DNA from: Anagrus nilaparvatae
Lineage: Eukaryota > Arthropoda > Insecta > Hymenoptera > Mymaridae
Assembly (NCBI GenBank): GCA_022575985.1
Contig: JAKSXM010000206.1
Location: forward strand, 372,001 to 436,000
Reading direction: 5' to 3'
DNA: 64,000 nt
Shown here: piece after piece, positions 35,641-49,500 of the stretch
Layout of the letters: every line of letters starts with the position of its first letter
Position numbering within the stretch: position 1 is the stretch's first letter
The notes under the pieces: model-generated
Database searches by the model: none
What the model saw: the letters and a program-made list of their open reading frames with translations, nothing else
What the model was told of the DNA's origin: nothing
Made by a program: the position numbers and the translations under genes

Positions 35641-37862
35641 TCAGCCTTACATCCAAATAACCTAAGGATGTCGTATAAAAAACAATACTTTGAGCCTTAC
35701 ACCCACATAACCTAAGAAAGTGGTTTATAATAAAAAAACGACACGTCAATCATTACACTAACATAACCTAATCAGAAGTTTATAATAAAGAAACGACACG
35801 TCAAGCATTACACTAGCGTGACCTAAGGAAGTATTCTATAAGAAAAAAACGACACGTCAAGCCTTACACTAACATAACCTAAGGAAGTAGGTTATAATAA
35901 AATACGACACGTCAAGCCTTACAGTAGCGTAACCTAAGGAAGTAGGCTATAATAAAATACGACACGTCAAGCCTTACAGTAGCGTAACCTAAGGAAGTAG
36001 GCTATAATAAAGAACGACACGTCAAGCCTTACAGTAGCGTAACCTAAGGAAGTAGGCTATAATAAAAAACGACACGCCAAGCCTTACAGTAGCGTAACCT
36101 AAGGAAGTAGGCTATAATAAAGAACGACACGTCAAGACTTACAGTAACATAACCTAAGGAAGTAGGCTATAATAAAAAACGACACGTCAAGCCTTACACT
36201 AAAATAACCTAAGGAAGTAGACTGTAATAATAAAGAACACGTTAAGCCTTACAGTAGCGTGACCTAAGGAAGTATTCTATAAGAAAAAAACGACACGTCA
36301 AGCCTTACACTAACATAACCTAAGGAAGTAGGCTATAATAAAATACGACACGTCAAGCCTTACAGTAGCGTAACCTAAGGAAGTAGGCTATAATAAAGAG
36401 CGACACGTCAAGCCTTACAGTAGCGTAACCTAAGGAAGTAGGCTATAATAAAAAACGACACGCCAAGCCTTACAGTAGCGTAACCTAAGGAAGTAGGCTA
36501 TAATAAAGAACGACACGTCAAGACTTACAGTAACATAACCTAAGGAAGTAGGCTATAATAAAAAACGACACGTCAAGCCTTACACTAAAATAACCTAAGG
36601 AAGTAGACTATAATAAAATAACGACACGTCAAGCCTTACACTGGCATAACCTAAGGAAGTAGGCTATAATAAAATAACGACACGTCAATCCTTACACTAG
36701 CGTAACCTAAGGAAGTAGGTTATAATAAAATACGACACGTCAAGCCTTACAGTAGCGTAACCTAAGGAAGTAGGCTATAATAAAATACGACACGTCAAGC
36801 CTTACAGTAGCGTAACCTAAGGAAGTAGGCTATAATAGAGAACGACACGTCAAGCCTTACAGTAGCGTAACCTAAGGAAGTAGGTTATAATAAAATACGA
36901 CACGTCAAGCCTTACAGTAGCGTAACCTAAGGAAGTAGGCTATAATAAAATACGACACGTCAAGCCTTACAGTAGCGTAACCTAAGGAAGTAGGCTATAA
37001 TAGAGAACGACACGTCAAGCCTTACAGTAGCGTAACCTAAGGAAGTAGGCTATAATAAAGAACGACACGTCAAGCCTTACAGTAGCGTAACCTAAGGAAG
37101 TAGGCTATAATAAAGAACGACACGTCAAGCCTTACAGTAGCGTAACCTAAGGAAGTAGGTTATAATAAAAAACGACACGTCAAGCCTTACAGTAGCGTAA
37201 CCTAAGGAAGTAGGTTATAATAAAAAACGACACGTCAAGCTTTACAGGAGCGTAACCTAAGGAAGTAGGCTATAATAAAAAACGACACGTCAAGCCTTAC
37301 AGTAGCGTAACCTAAGGAAGTAGGCTATAATAGAGAACGACACGTCAAGCCTTACAGTAGCGTAACCTAAGGAAGTAGGCTATAATAAAGAACGACACGT
37401 CAAGCCTTACAGTAGCGTAACCTAAGGAAGTAGGCTATAATAAAGAACGACACGTCAAGCCTTACAGTAGCGTAACCTAAGGAAGTAGGTTATAATAAAA
37501 AACGACACGTCAAGCTTTACAGGAGCGTAACCTAAGGAAGTAGGCTATAATAAAGAACGACACGTCAAGCCTTACAGTAGCGTAACCTAAGGAAGTAGGC
37601 TATAATAAAGAACGACACGTCAAGCCTTACAGTAGCGTAACCTAAGGAAGTAGGTTATAATAAAAAACGACACGTCAAGCTTTACAGGAGCGTAACCTAA
37701 GGAAGTAGGCTATAATAAAGAACGACACGTCAAGCCTTACAGTAGCGTAACCTAAGGAAGTAGGCTATAATAAAATACGACACGTCAAGCCTTACAGTAA
37801 CTTAACCTAAGGAAGTAGGTTATGATAAAAAATGACACGTCAAGACTTACATCAACACAACG
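35641..37862 (+). repeat. 55-bp satellite array, about 40 copies, left arm
   Basis: The unit contains AACCTAAGGAAGTAGGCTAT, then AATAAAGAACGACACGTCAA, then GCCTTACAGTAGCGT. Inner copies are nearly identical, while the outermost few (35641-35870) are diverged and uneven in length. Sub-blocks such as the variant with GTATTCTATAAGAAAAAAAC recur, pointing to block duplications. CCTAA, the insect telomere pentamer, occurs once per unit but not in tandem. Confidence 0.95.
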
Positions 37863-38882
37863 TAAAATTTGGAGACAAAACTTTTCAAATAATTAAGTAT
37901 CAGGTCAGTTTTTTTCGAGTTTTTTTTTGGTGACAAAAACTTTATTAAAAAATTTTTCAAATCCTTAATTATCATATCCAATAAATCTATTAAAACCGAG
38001 TTTTCTGAAATTATTACTTTCATTGAAAAGTATTATGTATTACGTCCAAAAATAATAAAAATTTAGATATTTTTTATAATTTTTGAAAGCATTAGATTGA
38101 TACAAAAATTTAGCACAAGAGTTACACCAACATAACCTAATGCAATGGTATAGTCAGGGTGGACACGGAAGTGAAGTTTTAAAATTCCCTGACTTTCCAG
38201 ACTATTTTTTAAAATTTCCCAGTACTTTTTTAGTGTTTCAACCAAATTTCCTGAATTTCCAGAGTTTCCTATAAACAAATTTTAGTAAATTTCAGACATT
38301 TTCTTTTTCAAAATTTAATATTAAATTTAAATACCCAACTAAGTCTGCACTCTAGTTATTAAATTTACTATATTTTCTGTATTATATATTTTTATTATTA
38401 AATTGATTTAAAAAGGAATGAACAAAAGTATTGAAAAAAAAAAATAAAATGATCATTTTTTAATATTATATGTCTAAATATCATTTTCTATTTGCTGGCT
38501 AGTGTTTAAAAAACTTTTAAAGCATGTAAAAAATTAAAAAACTGATAAGTCAAAATTCCCATGTTATTTAAATGGGAAACTTTAAGTGCTCGGTAGTACA
38601 GGTAAAATCCTTAAAGATGGGGTGTTTTTATGACCAAAATATCCAAATGTGGGGAGAGAAAAAAAATCTCGAAAAAAAAAAATTAAAACACGCTCTACTG
38701 AACACGATTACGACATAAATTGTACTTATTCCCCACAATAGAAGATGAATGCGTAGCAATTACCTAAAGATATTTAATGTGGGCAACTGGTGCATTTTAA
38801 GTAAAAACAAACATGATATTCGGGTTTAGTGACCCAAAAAATATAAATAACCGATAATAATTTAATTAAACCCTACTTCATT
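37863..38882. other. Central loop of the foldback element
   Basis: About 1.0 kb of unique AT-rich sequence between the two satellite arrays. It includes ACTCTAG- and CCCTGACTTTCCAGAC-type words and no ORF with recognisable similarity. If a mobilisation gene ever lay here it is gone. Confidence 0.6.
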
Positions 38883-40414
38883 AGATTAAGCCTAATTCCT
38901 TAGGTTAAGTTACTGTAAAGCTTGACGTGTCGTTTTTTATTATAACCTACTTCCTTAGGTTACGCTACTGTAAGGCTTGACGTGTCGTTCTTTATTATAG
39001 CCTACTTCCTTAGGTTACGCTACTGTAAGGCTTGACGTGTCGTATTTTATTATAGCCTACTTCCTTAGGTTACGCTACTGTAAGGCTTGACGTGTCGTTC
39101 TTTATTATAGCCTACTTCCTTAGGTTACGCTCCTGTAAAGCTTGACGTGTCGTTTTTTTCTTATAGAATACTTCCTTAGGTCACGCTAGTGTAAGGCTTA
39201 ACGTGTTGTTTATCATTACAGTCTACTTCCTTAGGTTATTTTAGTGTAAGGCTTGACGTGTCGTTTTTTATTATAGCCTACTTCCTTAGGTTATGTTACT
39301 GTAAGTCTTGACGTGTCGTTCTTTATTATAGCCTACTTCCTTAGGTTACGCTACTGTAAGGCTTGGCGTGTCGTTTTTTATTATAGCCTACTTCCTTAGG
39401 TTACGCTACTGTAAGGCTTGACGTGTCGTTCTTTATTATAGCCTACTTCCTTAGGTTACGCTACTGTAAGGCTTGACGTGTCGTATTTTATTATAGCCTA
39501 CTTCCTTAGGTTACGCTACTGTAAGGCTTGACGTGTCGTATTTTATTATAGCCTACTTCCTTAGGTTATTTTAGTGTAAGGCTTGACGTGTCGTTTTTTA
39601 TTATAGCCTACTTCCTTAGGTTATGTTACTGTAAGTCTTGACGTGTCGTTCTTTATTATAGCCTACTTCCTTAGGTTACGCTACTGTAAGGCTTGGCGTG
39701 TCGTTTTTTATTATAGCCTACTTCCTTAGGTTACGCTACTGTAAGGCTTGACGTGTCGTTCTTTATTATAGCCTACTTCCTTAGGTTACGCTACTGTAAG
39801 GCTTGACGTGTCGTATTTTATTATAGCCTACTTCCTTAGGTTACGCTACTGTAAGGCTTGGCGTGTCGTTTTTTATTATAGCCTACTTCCTTAGGTTACG
39901 CTACTGTAAGGCTTGACGTGTCGTTCTTTATTATAGCCTACTTCCTTAGGTTACGCTACTGTAAGGCTTGGCGTGTCGTTTTTTATTATAGCCTACTTCC
40001 TTAGGTTACGCTACTGTAAGGCTTGACGTGTCGTTCTTTATTATAGCCTACTTCCTTAGGTTACGCTACTGTAAGGCTTGACGTGTCGTATTTTATTATA
40101 GCCTACTTCCTTAGGTTACGCTACTGTAAGGCTTGACGTGTCGTATTTTATTATAACCTACTTCCTTAGGTTATGTTAGTGTAAGGCTTGACGTGTCGTT
40201 TTTTTCTTATAGAATACTTCCTTAGGTCACGCTAGTGTAATGCTTGACGTGTCGTTTCTTTATTATAAACTTCTGATTAGGTTATGTTAGTGTAATGATT
40301 GACGTGTCGTTTTTTTATTATAAACCACTTTCTTAGGTTATGTGGGTGTAAGGCTCAAAGTATTGTTTTTTATACGACATCCTTAGGTTATTTGGATGTA
40401 AGGCTGAATTTATA
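38883..40414 (-). repeat. 55-bp satellite array, about 27 copies, right arm
   Basis: The same unit as 35641-37862 in reverse. The outer edge (40185-40414) mirrors the diverged outer units of the left array, while the inner units are homogenised. The copy number differs from the left arm. Confidence 0.95.
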
Positions 40415-42192
40415 GTATAGATAAAAAATGAATGGTAAAAAAACTATAGCATTTTATGGAACCCATTATTAGAAACTTATTAATTTGATATAAGATTGCT
40501 GATTTTTTAGATTTTTTAGATTTTTACCGGATTTATCAGTTATTAATTTTTTAATGATAAAAAATTTTAGTAAATTGTTCAAGAATTTCGGGTTCTTCAT
40601 TCGTACCGTAGTAAAGGAAAATTGATCAAGACTTTTTTAGATAATATTATCTTTACCGAATTTTCCGATTTCTAGGTCCGTGATTTAAATTTAATCAAAA
40701 GATTGATTTAAAGTTTCAGAAATTTGAATTTTAGTTTAGTCTAAATTCAAAACAAAAATTTTTTAAAGTAAACATATTTTTACCGAATTTTACGGTTTCG
40801 GGATCCATTTTTTTCAAAATTTGGCCGAGACATCCGGTTTAAAAATGATCTAACATCCTAAGTACCGCAGTCTAAAATAATCTATTAAAATTTTAAATAT
40901 TAATATGTTTACCGAATTTCACGGTTGTTAGGTTATTGATTCAGAATTTGGTAATTTGTCCAAGAATTTCGGGTTCTTAATTCGTACCGTAGTCAAAAAA
41001 AAATTTATCAAAACTTTTTCAGATAATTTTATTTTTACCGAATTTTACGGCTTCGTGATCGATTATTTTAAAACTTTGACTAGAAATTCGGATTAAGCCT
41101 GATCTAAGACTCTAAGTACTGCAGTAAAAAATAATCCATTAAAATTTTAAAAAATAATATTTTTACCGAATTTTACGGTTGTTAGGCAAACGATTTAGAA
41201 TTTGGTAAATTGTCCAAGAATTTCAGGTTTTTCATTCGCACCGTAGTCAAGAAAAAGTTTATCAAAACTTTATCAAAAGTTTACCAAAACTTTTTCAGAA
41301 AAAATAATTTAACCGAATTTTACGGCTTCTAGGTCCATCCTTTAAAATTTGATCACTTTTTTGAGAAATTTGAATTCAATTTAATCTAACTCCTCAAGTA
41401 CCGCAGTAAAAAATAATTAACAAAAAATATTTAAAATAAATATATTCATACAGAATTTTAAGGTTTCGGGATCCATTTTTTTCAAAATTTGGCCGAGACA
41501 TCCGGTTTTAGGATAATCCAAGACCCTAGGTACCGTAGTCAAAAATATTCCATTAAAATTGTAAAAAATAATATTTTTACCGTATTTTACGGTTTTGGGT
41601 TACATTAATTCAATTTTGGCTGAGGAATTCGGGATCAGCATAATTCGTAACCCCGAAAGCCATGTAACAAAAAAATTTTTTTTAAGTTTTAAAAATCATA
41701 CTTTTTTACCGAATTTTGCGGTCTCAGGGTCATTGGTTCCGATTTTTAAATTTTTATTATTAAATTTGAGCTTAGCGCACCCAAAAAACCCCGTAAATAC
41801 ATCCAAAAATAATTTTTTAACTTTTTTTAAAAAATAAAAATTTTTCTTGTTTTGAATCAAGAAATTGTATCACACATATTTTCTAATATCTGATTCCTAG
41901 TTTGAAAACCAGAAATCAATAAATTTATGTTTTATAAAACAGAAACGACTTATTTCTAGTTTTCATTCAAGGAATATATTTGCTTTTCTTTTCGAACATT
42001 TAATTTCTTGTTTTAAAACCAAGAAATAAGCCGTTTCTATATCGTAACACAGAAATTGCTTGTTTTCTAGTTTTAAACCAAGAAATAATCCGTTAACACA
42101 GAAATATAGTAATTTCCAGTTTCTAACACGGAAATAGACCTTATTTCCAGGTTAGTCCTCCAAAATTCCTGTGTCGATGCGGAGTGGGTATA

Positions 42193-43589
42193 TTTCAGGA
42201 TTTATTGTAATATCTGTTTTTGGATTTATTACTATTATGAGTAAACATGTTCCATGCTCGTTGGTTGTGTAGCTACACAAACCGGTTATAAATTTTTTTT
42301 TTTATTTTTCTAAAAAGCACATCAAATTCTTCTGTAAAACTTTTCTAGATCTGCCAATATTATTTACATAAATTATTAAAGCAAAGATATCAAAAATTTT
42401 TTTATTATAGAATATTAACGTTGATAAAATCTATTTTTTTAATAAAAAAAAATCAGTGAAAGTAAATATTATATAATACTCAAAAAACCCGAGCAAAAAC
42501 CTGGAAATGAATAATAAAAGTAAGATATCCAAAGTTGGATTTTTAAATTTTCTTAATCTTCATAAAAATTATGTAATCCTACAGTAAAAAATAAAAAATT
42601 ATTTATGCCTCAAAAAATTGATTATAGTATACAATGTAAAAAGAAATTATCAAATTTAATCTCTAAAATAGTAATATTTTTATGACCATAGGATGACATT
42701 TTTTTTTTTTATAAATCAAGTCAATAAATTCATAAAGATGTATAAATTTTTAAACTAAAAATTAATTATTCTTCTATTTAAAAGTATGAACGATTAAAAA
42801 TATTAATATAGTTTAGTTGAAATGGTACTGGCAAACCCTTGATGAATCTCATAGAAATAATTTTTTGTTGTTGAAATTAGTGCAGTGTGTTGAATAAATA
42901 AATTTTATCTAATTCAGTTAATTAAAGAGTAGGTAACATAATTAATGTATATTTTATGAATAGCAAATATAAAAGATTTTTAATCAACTCGCGAAGAATA
43001 GTTGTAAAAGCTATGCTCGGATCTACATAGTGAATCGGCCCACAAAAGATATTTAGAAAGTAGTGGTATTAAGTTAAAGTTCACTTAAAAAAACTTTGGT
43101 CACTGCTATGGTTTATAGACCTCCAGGTTTAAATAATATTATAAAATTAGTATAAATAATGCCACATTTCAATACCGATTTGAAAATAAAATTAACTCTT
43201 ACCGAGGTTGGTGTTATTTACATATAGGTTTTTTAACCTCCTTAACACGATTCTGACCTTAGTTTTTAAAAAAATTTTTTACCGAAAAATAAAAAACTAA
43301 GTATTAACTAAGATTTAAGACAGGTATTCCTTAATTTTTAAGACCGGATACCTGCAAAAAATTTTTTTTCAAAATTTTGACTATCAAAAAAATTCTTTTT
43401 TTTTTTTTGGATGTAATAACTATTTTTTTCCACGGTAATTTTAGTTTAAGGAAATATTTTCCTATTTTTTGAGGATCATCATTGCTACATTATTAAGAGC
43501 TTTTTATATTTAACGACCATGGGCATAAATACACGATTTTCTAGAGCAAATTTTAAAACTAATATAAAAATGTGATTTTTAGGATTCAA
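42193..43589. other. Spacer and 5' region of Toll-B
   Basis: AT-rich, no gene seen. An acceptor-like TGATTTTTAG at 43580 precedes the Toll-B ATG by nine bases, as in Toll-A and Toll-C, so a non-coding first exon further upstream is likely. Confidence 0.45.
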
Positions 43590-46500
43590 ATGGAAATGTA
43601 CTACTTTTTTCTCTTATTTTTGATATATGCTAACTTTCCATCTGCTGAATCTGTTTTGGATTGTAAAAATATTAAAGAATGCTGCTTTTCAGCAATAAAT
43701 GAAATGATGTTTAAAATTAATTGTAAAAATGGTACAGAAAAATTCATAAGTGGAAAAAAATACAGTACCGAAAACACAACTGAACTTGAAGACTTAATAG
43801 TTGAGGTTTTAGAGTTTAACTGTTTCAATGGCATTTTGAAAAATTCAGATCTCCTCATTTATCCAAATCTAACGACTCTTAAAATAATGCATGTTCAAAA
43901 TGGAAGAATCGCAAATGATCTTCTAAAAGGTAAATATTTTTTAAAAATAAACTGTATTTTAAAAATATAAAAAATAAAAGAGCTAAATACTTTTTTTAGG
44001 ATTGGATAATCTAGAAAAACTCGAAATTCATGCTTCCTCAATTGAAATCCCATTAAATCTTTTTGAAGATGCTAAAAAATTAACAGATTTGCATATTTGT
44101 TACAATAAAAAGTTGCAATTGAGAAAAAATTTATTGAATGGACTTACAAATTTGAAAAATCTTTATCTATCTAATAATTATATAACCAGTATTGACTCTG
44201 AAAGTTTTGAAGGCTTAATAAATGTCGAAGATTTGTATCTCGAAAATAATAAAATTCAAGAGATTCATGAAAATTCTTTCAAATATCTTAGGAGGTTAAA
44301 ATTTATTGATTTGATTGGTAATAATTTCACGTCGCTTCCAGAAAAATTACTTTTCAGTAATCATAATCTTGAGAACATTGTGCTTAAGAATAATCAACAA
44401 AAGATGTACAAATTACCAGATAAATTTTTATCTAAAAGATTCTCTTTGCTTTCTGCTTACCTTTCGAATATTGGTTTATATGAAGTGAGCGAAAATTTGT
44501 TCAAAGGATCTTTTAAAATTGATCACATTGAACTTTCAAATAATTTTATTGCTAATCTTCCCAAAAACATCTTTAACGGACTTAAAGAATTGTCGCATCT
44601 TGAATTGCATGGCAACCGTCTTCAAGCCATAACAAATGGATTGTTTGAAACTAATCTAAATCTTGATTACATAGATTTGTCAAGCAATCACTTAAGATTA
44701 ATTAATCGGTGAGTAAAACATAAAATAATCTAAACTTTATTTCTGCAGTCTCGCTATCGTATTCTTTTATTGCTTGAAAATTAATGCGAATCTAATAATA
44801 CAATTTTTTACGGATTTTCTGAAGTTCTTATCTGATGTGCATCATAATGGGTCCCTTAAACACGAATTTAATATATTTCTTTACAGCAATTAATATAATT
44901 ACCCAGAATAGGTGACTTTCGCTTATATTTTTTATGATTTGTTATCTCTCTAGAGGGAGAGATATACAATAATTAACTTTTTACTAAACCTGACCGCTTA
45001 ACAGCGCTTTGGAACAGGGGTACCCGTAGGGAAGAATTACATGGATTTCGATTAAAAGTAGTCGGATCTGACTCGGTTTACGTGTAGAATACGATTTTCG
45101 TATTTTACCCGGATGAGATACGAAGTATTGAGAACATATAAAGTATATGTCGCAGTATATTAGACATTTTAGTAAAATAGGCTATTATCCGTATTTTAGA
45201 AAAATAAAGTCTTTAAATTCACATTTTGCCTATGATACTAAAATTTTTAGTATTATAGCCTATTATACGTGTTTTAGCCTATAATACTGACGAAGCGCCG
45301 TATTTTAGAAATTAAATTTTTTCTAGTTTACTATAGCAAACATTCACACGCGCGCCAAATATAAAGTAAATATGTTATTTATTTATTTCGTGTACATTTA
45401 TTTTCAAAATATTTTATTTTACACAAATTGTTATTTTTTTTGCAAATGTGTAAGTATATTTTCCCGAAATCACTTTTAAAATTTTTATTTATATGTTATT
45501 ATTATTAGTTGACAGTTTTAATATTTTAAATAAAATTTATGGGAAATAAATAATCCACTTTTAATTTTAAACAGTGTTTATTTATCTACCAACGTGTGCA
45601 CATTTATTAGTACAATCAAAAAAAATAATTTTTTTTTTTAAATAATTTATATACGAAATAATGATTGATTATAATGAAATGGTAAATCAAGTAGATTTTG
45701 AAAAAAAACTTCAAGAAGAGTATTCTAAGCGGACAAATAATAGGGCTTTGTGGGATAGAAAGCAAGAGGCTCTCGTCATTCAGCATTTAAAAGAGATAAC
45801 TGATCCCAGTGTCAAAAAAAACGTTTCTCATTTTTATTATAATAAACATTATGAATTTATAGTGATTGAAAATAAGGAACGTGTCATTCTCAAACGATCG
45901 GACTCAAATAGCGTAACAATTCAAAAACTTCCATACGAAGACTTTTATAAAAAATTAGCTGAGGCACATTATCAATGTAACCATGGAGGCCGAGACAAAA
46001 TGTATTATCATTGCAAAAACAAATACGCTATTAGGTGTAATTGCTATAAATCTGGGGTTTTATGTAGTTCTAGGTGTCATTTAAGTGGTCCTTGTACAAA
46101 TAAATAAAAATTTCTAATCATTATTATATTATAATATGTAATAAAAAAAGTTAATGTAAATTTACACGAACTAAATAAATAACATATTTACTTTAAAATT
46201 GGCGCGCGTTTGAATTTTTACTATAGTAAACTAGAAAAAAATTTAATTTCTAAAATACGGCGCTTCGTCAGTATTATAGGCTAAAACACGTATAATAGGC
46301 TATAATACTAAAAATTTTAGTATCATAGGCAAAATGTGAATTTAAATGTTTTATTTTTCTAAAATACGGATAATAGCCTATTTTACTAAAATGTCTAATA
46401 TACTGCGACATATATATAGTGCGTGAATTTGGAAAAAAAATATAATGTTTGTTTTTTTTTTGCATAAAATTGTATCATTAAAACGTTTTTTTTTCTATAA

Positions 46501-49500
46501 TTATCTTATTTAACTTGAATAAAAATTATTATTTTAAAAACTATTAAAATATTTTAAAATCTAAAATAACACAGGCACCCAAAAAACAATTGTGGAGCTG
46601 AAACATGACCTACCTAAAAGTAAGTTTATTGATATCCTAAAAACGAATCTTAAGTCAAAATTTACCCATCACCCTTAGATTTTGCCCTAGCTGCCCCAGC
46701 TATCCTTTAACCCACCCCAGAGGGCGAATATTTTATTTTGTGCAAAAGGTAAAGATAAAAGTATACAATTTTCGTTTTTTGGTGTCCTAAAAATGAATCT
46801 GAAGTCAGAATTTACTCTTTACCCTAAGATTATACCCCAACTACCCCAGCTACCCTCTAACCCGCCCCAGAGGTCGAATATTTTACTTAATGCAAAAATT
46901 AAAAATATTAAGTATCAAAGGTATCTTTTCGATGTTCTAAAAACAAATCTGAATTCAAAATTCACCCATCACCCTTAGATTTTGCCCCAGCTACCCCAGT
47001 CACCCCAGCCACTCTCTAACCTGTACCAGAGGGCAAATTTTTTCCCTTAAATCTTGATGAAAACGTTCTCTCTGTTCTTCACTTAAATGACAGAGATATT
47101 TAGGAAAGTAGTCCAAGTACGAGTATAGGAAATGAAGCTTCAAATTCATTAAACAGCCTATTTTCTCAAAACTTTTTACCATTTTTGTAACCATGTTTTT
47201 ATAGTTTGGAATTTTATTGTTTCCTAAAAAATTTTTAGCATCATCACGATAACTAAGCCAAGCAGCTTTTTTAATTTTAGTTATTTATGATGTTAAATTC
47301 TCATTAGAAAACATTTTACGGATTTCCGGCCTATCAAAAATTCCTTCTTTAAGCTTCGCTTTACTTTTATAGGGAAAATGGCTAATTAAATACAGGATAC
47401 AATTAAAATTCTTGTCCAAAGCCTTAACTTACTGTTTCATTAGCCCTAATTTTAGGTGCAGCGGTGGAAGCAATATTTTTGAAGGATCTACCAAGGGGTC
47501 TTTGATGACGTTATATTTTCCTACTTCTATATATGTCCTAATTGTCCATTTCTTCTTTTTGCTGTAATTCTCACGTGCCCTGCTATCCCATAAACATAAA
47601 AAGCATGAGTGTTTAGTCAATCCAGATTGCTGTCGTAACATCAGAACATTTAACAAGAATTTATCTTGTTACTGAAGATAATTCTACATATTTTATTTTA
47701 GATTTGTTTTTAGCGTTAAAACCATTAACATCTGTATTATACAAGTAACAGTAGACTTTTAATTTTGGTTTTCGCCATATTGCAGGAACATTAAATTTAA
47801 GGGCTTGTTTATTTTTAGTTCTTTCGAAGCCGATCGTCATAGTAATACATGTCCCACATATTATGTTAGGAACCCATGGTTTATTTTCATCTAAAATTTT
47901 CATTTTAAAAAAGTTAAAAAAAAGATCATTATAAGATTCAGATATTTTCTTAGGATATTTAAGTACTTTAAAATTACCAACTAAAGAAGAGCTACGGTCG
48001 CATGATTACTACGCCTGCGGGCCCGCTTTCACACCCGACCAGCCGCTGATACTGGGATATTCCCTCCCCTGCATCATAAACTTATTTCTACTTACTTTCA
48101 CCATGTAGGCGTATCTTCTACCTAAGGACTTTGCCGGTACTTCCCGTTGCCCACCTTCACCACGGGGAGGTGCCGTAGTTGCAAAAGTAAGCATTAAAAA
48201 TGCTTTCTAATACTTTTTTAATATCTGATACTAATGATATGATTGTTCACTTAAAGTTAATAATGGAACTGTATATTTATTTCTAAGGAACATCAATATC
48301 AGTTAGAATTTAAAGAGTATAAGAATGCAAAATTTAATGAAATATTTTGCTACCCTTTTAAATTTTAGCAGACAAAAACTTAAAAATAAAATATTCACCC
48401 TTAGGATGTGAGTGAATTCTGACTTAAGATTTGCATTTAGTACTCAATAAAATATAATTTAGATTTTTTTATATTTTACTTTTGCACAAAGTAAACTATT
48501 TTCCCTTTCGGGCAGTTCCCGGAATAAGCGAATGTGGCTGGGGCAAATTCTAAGTATCACGGGTGATTTCTAACTTGATTCGTTTTTAACACTTCAAAAA
48601 TCATAGCATATAGGTACTTTTAATTGTAAATTTTGCACAAAGTAAAATATTCGCCCACTGGAATGACTTAGAGGGTAGCTGCGGTAGCTGGACAAAATCT
48701 AATGGTGATGGGTAAATTCTGACTTCAGATTCCTGTTAAGGGCATCGAAAAACTTATCTGTAGGTAGGTCAGGTTTCAGATACAGAACTTTTTTTTTGTT
48801 TGCCTGTGTAATCAATGGAAATTAAGCAATAAAATGTGCTAGTTATAATACGGTTAAAAATTCTTATATACAGTTAAAAAACCATGATTTTAGCACAACT
48901 TCTGCACACTTTCTTTAAGTGTGTAAAAATGTATTAACACATTATTATTATTTTTATTTCATTCTTTAAATTAAATTTTATTTTATTCTTCCTAAACAAT
49001 TCTTTTAACGATATAATTTATAATCCAATTGTATTATAAACTCCAGGCCTAAAATAAATAATAATTTGCAATTTTGCTGATTAAATATCCTGTTTTTATT
49101 TTATTTCTGCAATGTTTATAAACTTAGAAATTCACGCACGTGAACGAATATAGCGCCACCACGCGTTCTTATTTCAACACATTTTTTGTCGATCTTTTAT
49201 CGGTTTCCGAGCTAAGTCCTACCATATATGCTTGAAAATTTTTCGGACGCTTAATGTTAAATTCCTCAGATAAAGTGCAAATTTTTTCTCAGAGTGATTC
49301 AAGATATAAAATATTAAAATTTTAGCTACTTTGTCCAATATCAGATTTCCATAAGATTTGTGTGGGGTTGGTTTTTCAAAAAAATTCTCTAAAAATCATT
49401 TTAAACTTTTTTGTAAGAAATTTAAAATTAAAAGATTACACTGAAAAAAAACGGCTGTCATATCCAGTCACCACAATCATAATACTGTTTATAGGGCAAC

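Larger units (their letters stand above)
34518..42192. mobile_element. 7.7-kb foldback element with satellite-bearing arms
   Basis: Ends are TATACCCACTCCGCATCGAC at left and its exact reverse at right. Each arm has an outer part (left 34518-35640, right 40415-42192) that includes AGAAA/TTTCT-rich and CGAATTTTACGGTT-type repeats, and an inner array of a 55-bp satellite in mirrored orientation. The loop is 37863-38882. The right outer arm is about 650 bp longer because of extra internal repeats. Mirrored 80-codon frames (34856-35098 minus, 41595-41837 plus) differ at one residue and are probably not coding. Long inverted repeats built of tandem repeats are the hallmark of Drosophila foldback (FB) elements; kinship with FB is only structural here. 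Confidence 0.85.
46570..48808. mobile_element. 2.2-kb TIR element with CACAGGCA ends and TAA duplication
   Basis: Ends are CACAGGCACCC...TTTGCCTGTG with TAA on both sides (46567-46569 and 48809-48811). Subterminal tandem repeats of about 155 bp with CCCCAGCTACCC and GTGCAAAA words occur three times at left (46600-47040) and twice, inverted, at right (48480-48770). A broken ORF lies between on the minus strand. CAC termini with a 3-bp TWA-type duplication occur in the CMC and Harbinger groups; I cannot assign it further. Confidence 0.7.

Noticed and set aside
35641..37862. Telomeric TTAGG/CCTAA array
   Set aside because: CCTAA occurs only once per 55-bp unit, not in direct tandem, and the array is internal and mirrored.
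35641..40414. CRISPR-like direct repeats
   Set aside because: The unit is a continuous 55-bp satellite without variable spacers, in a eukaryotic context.
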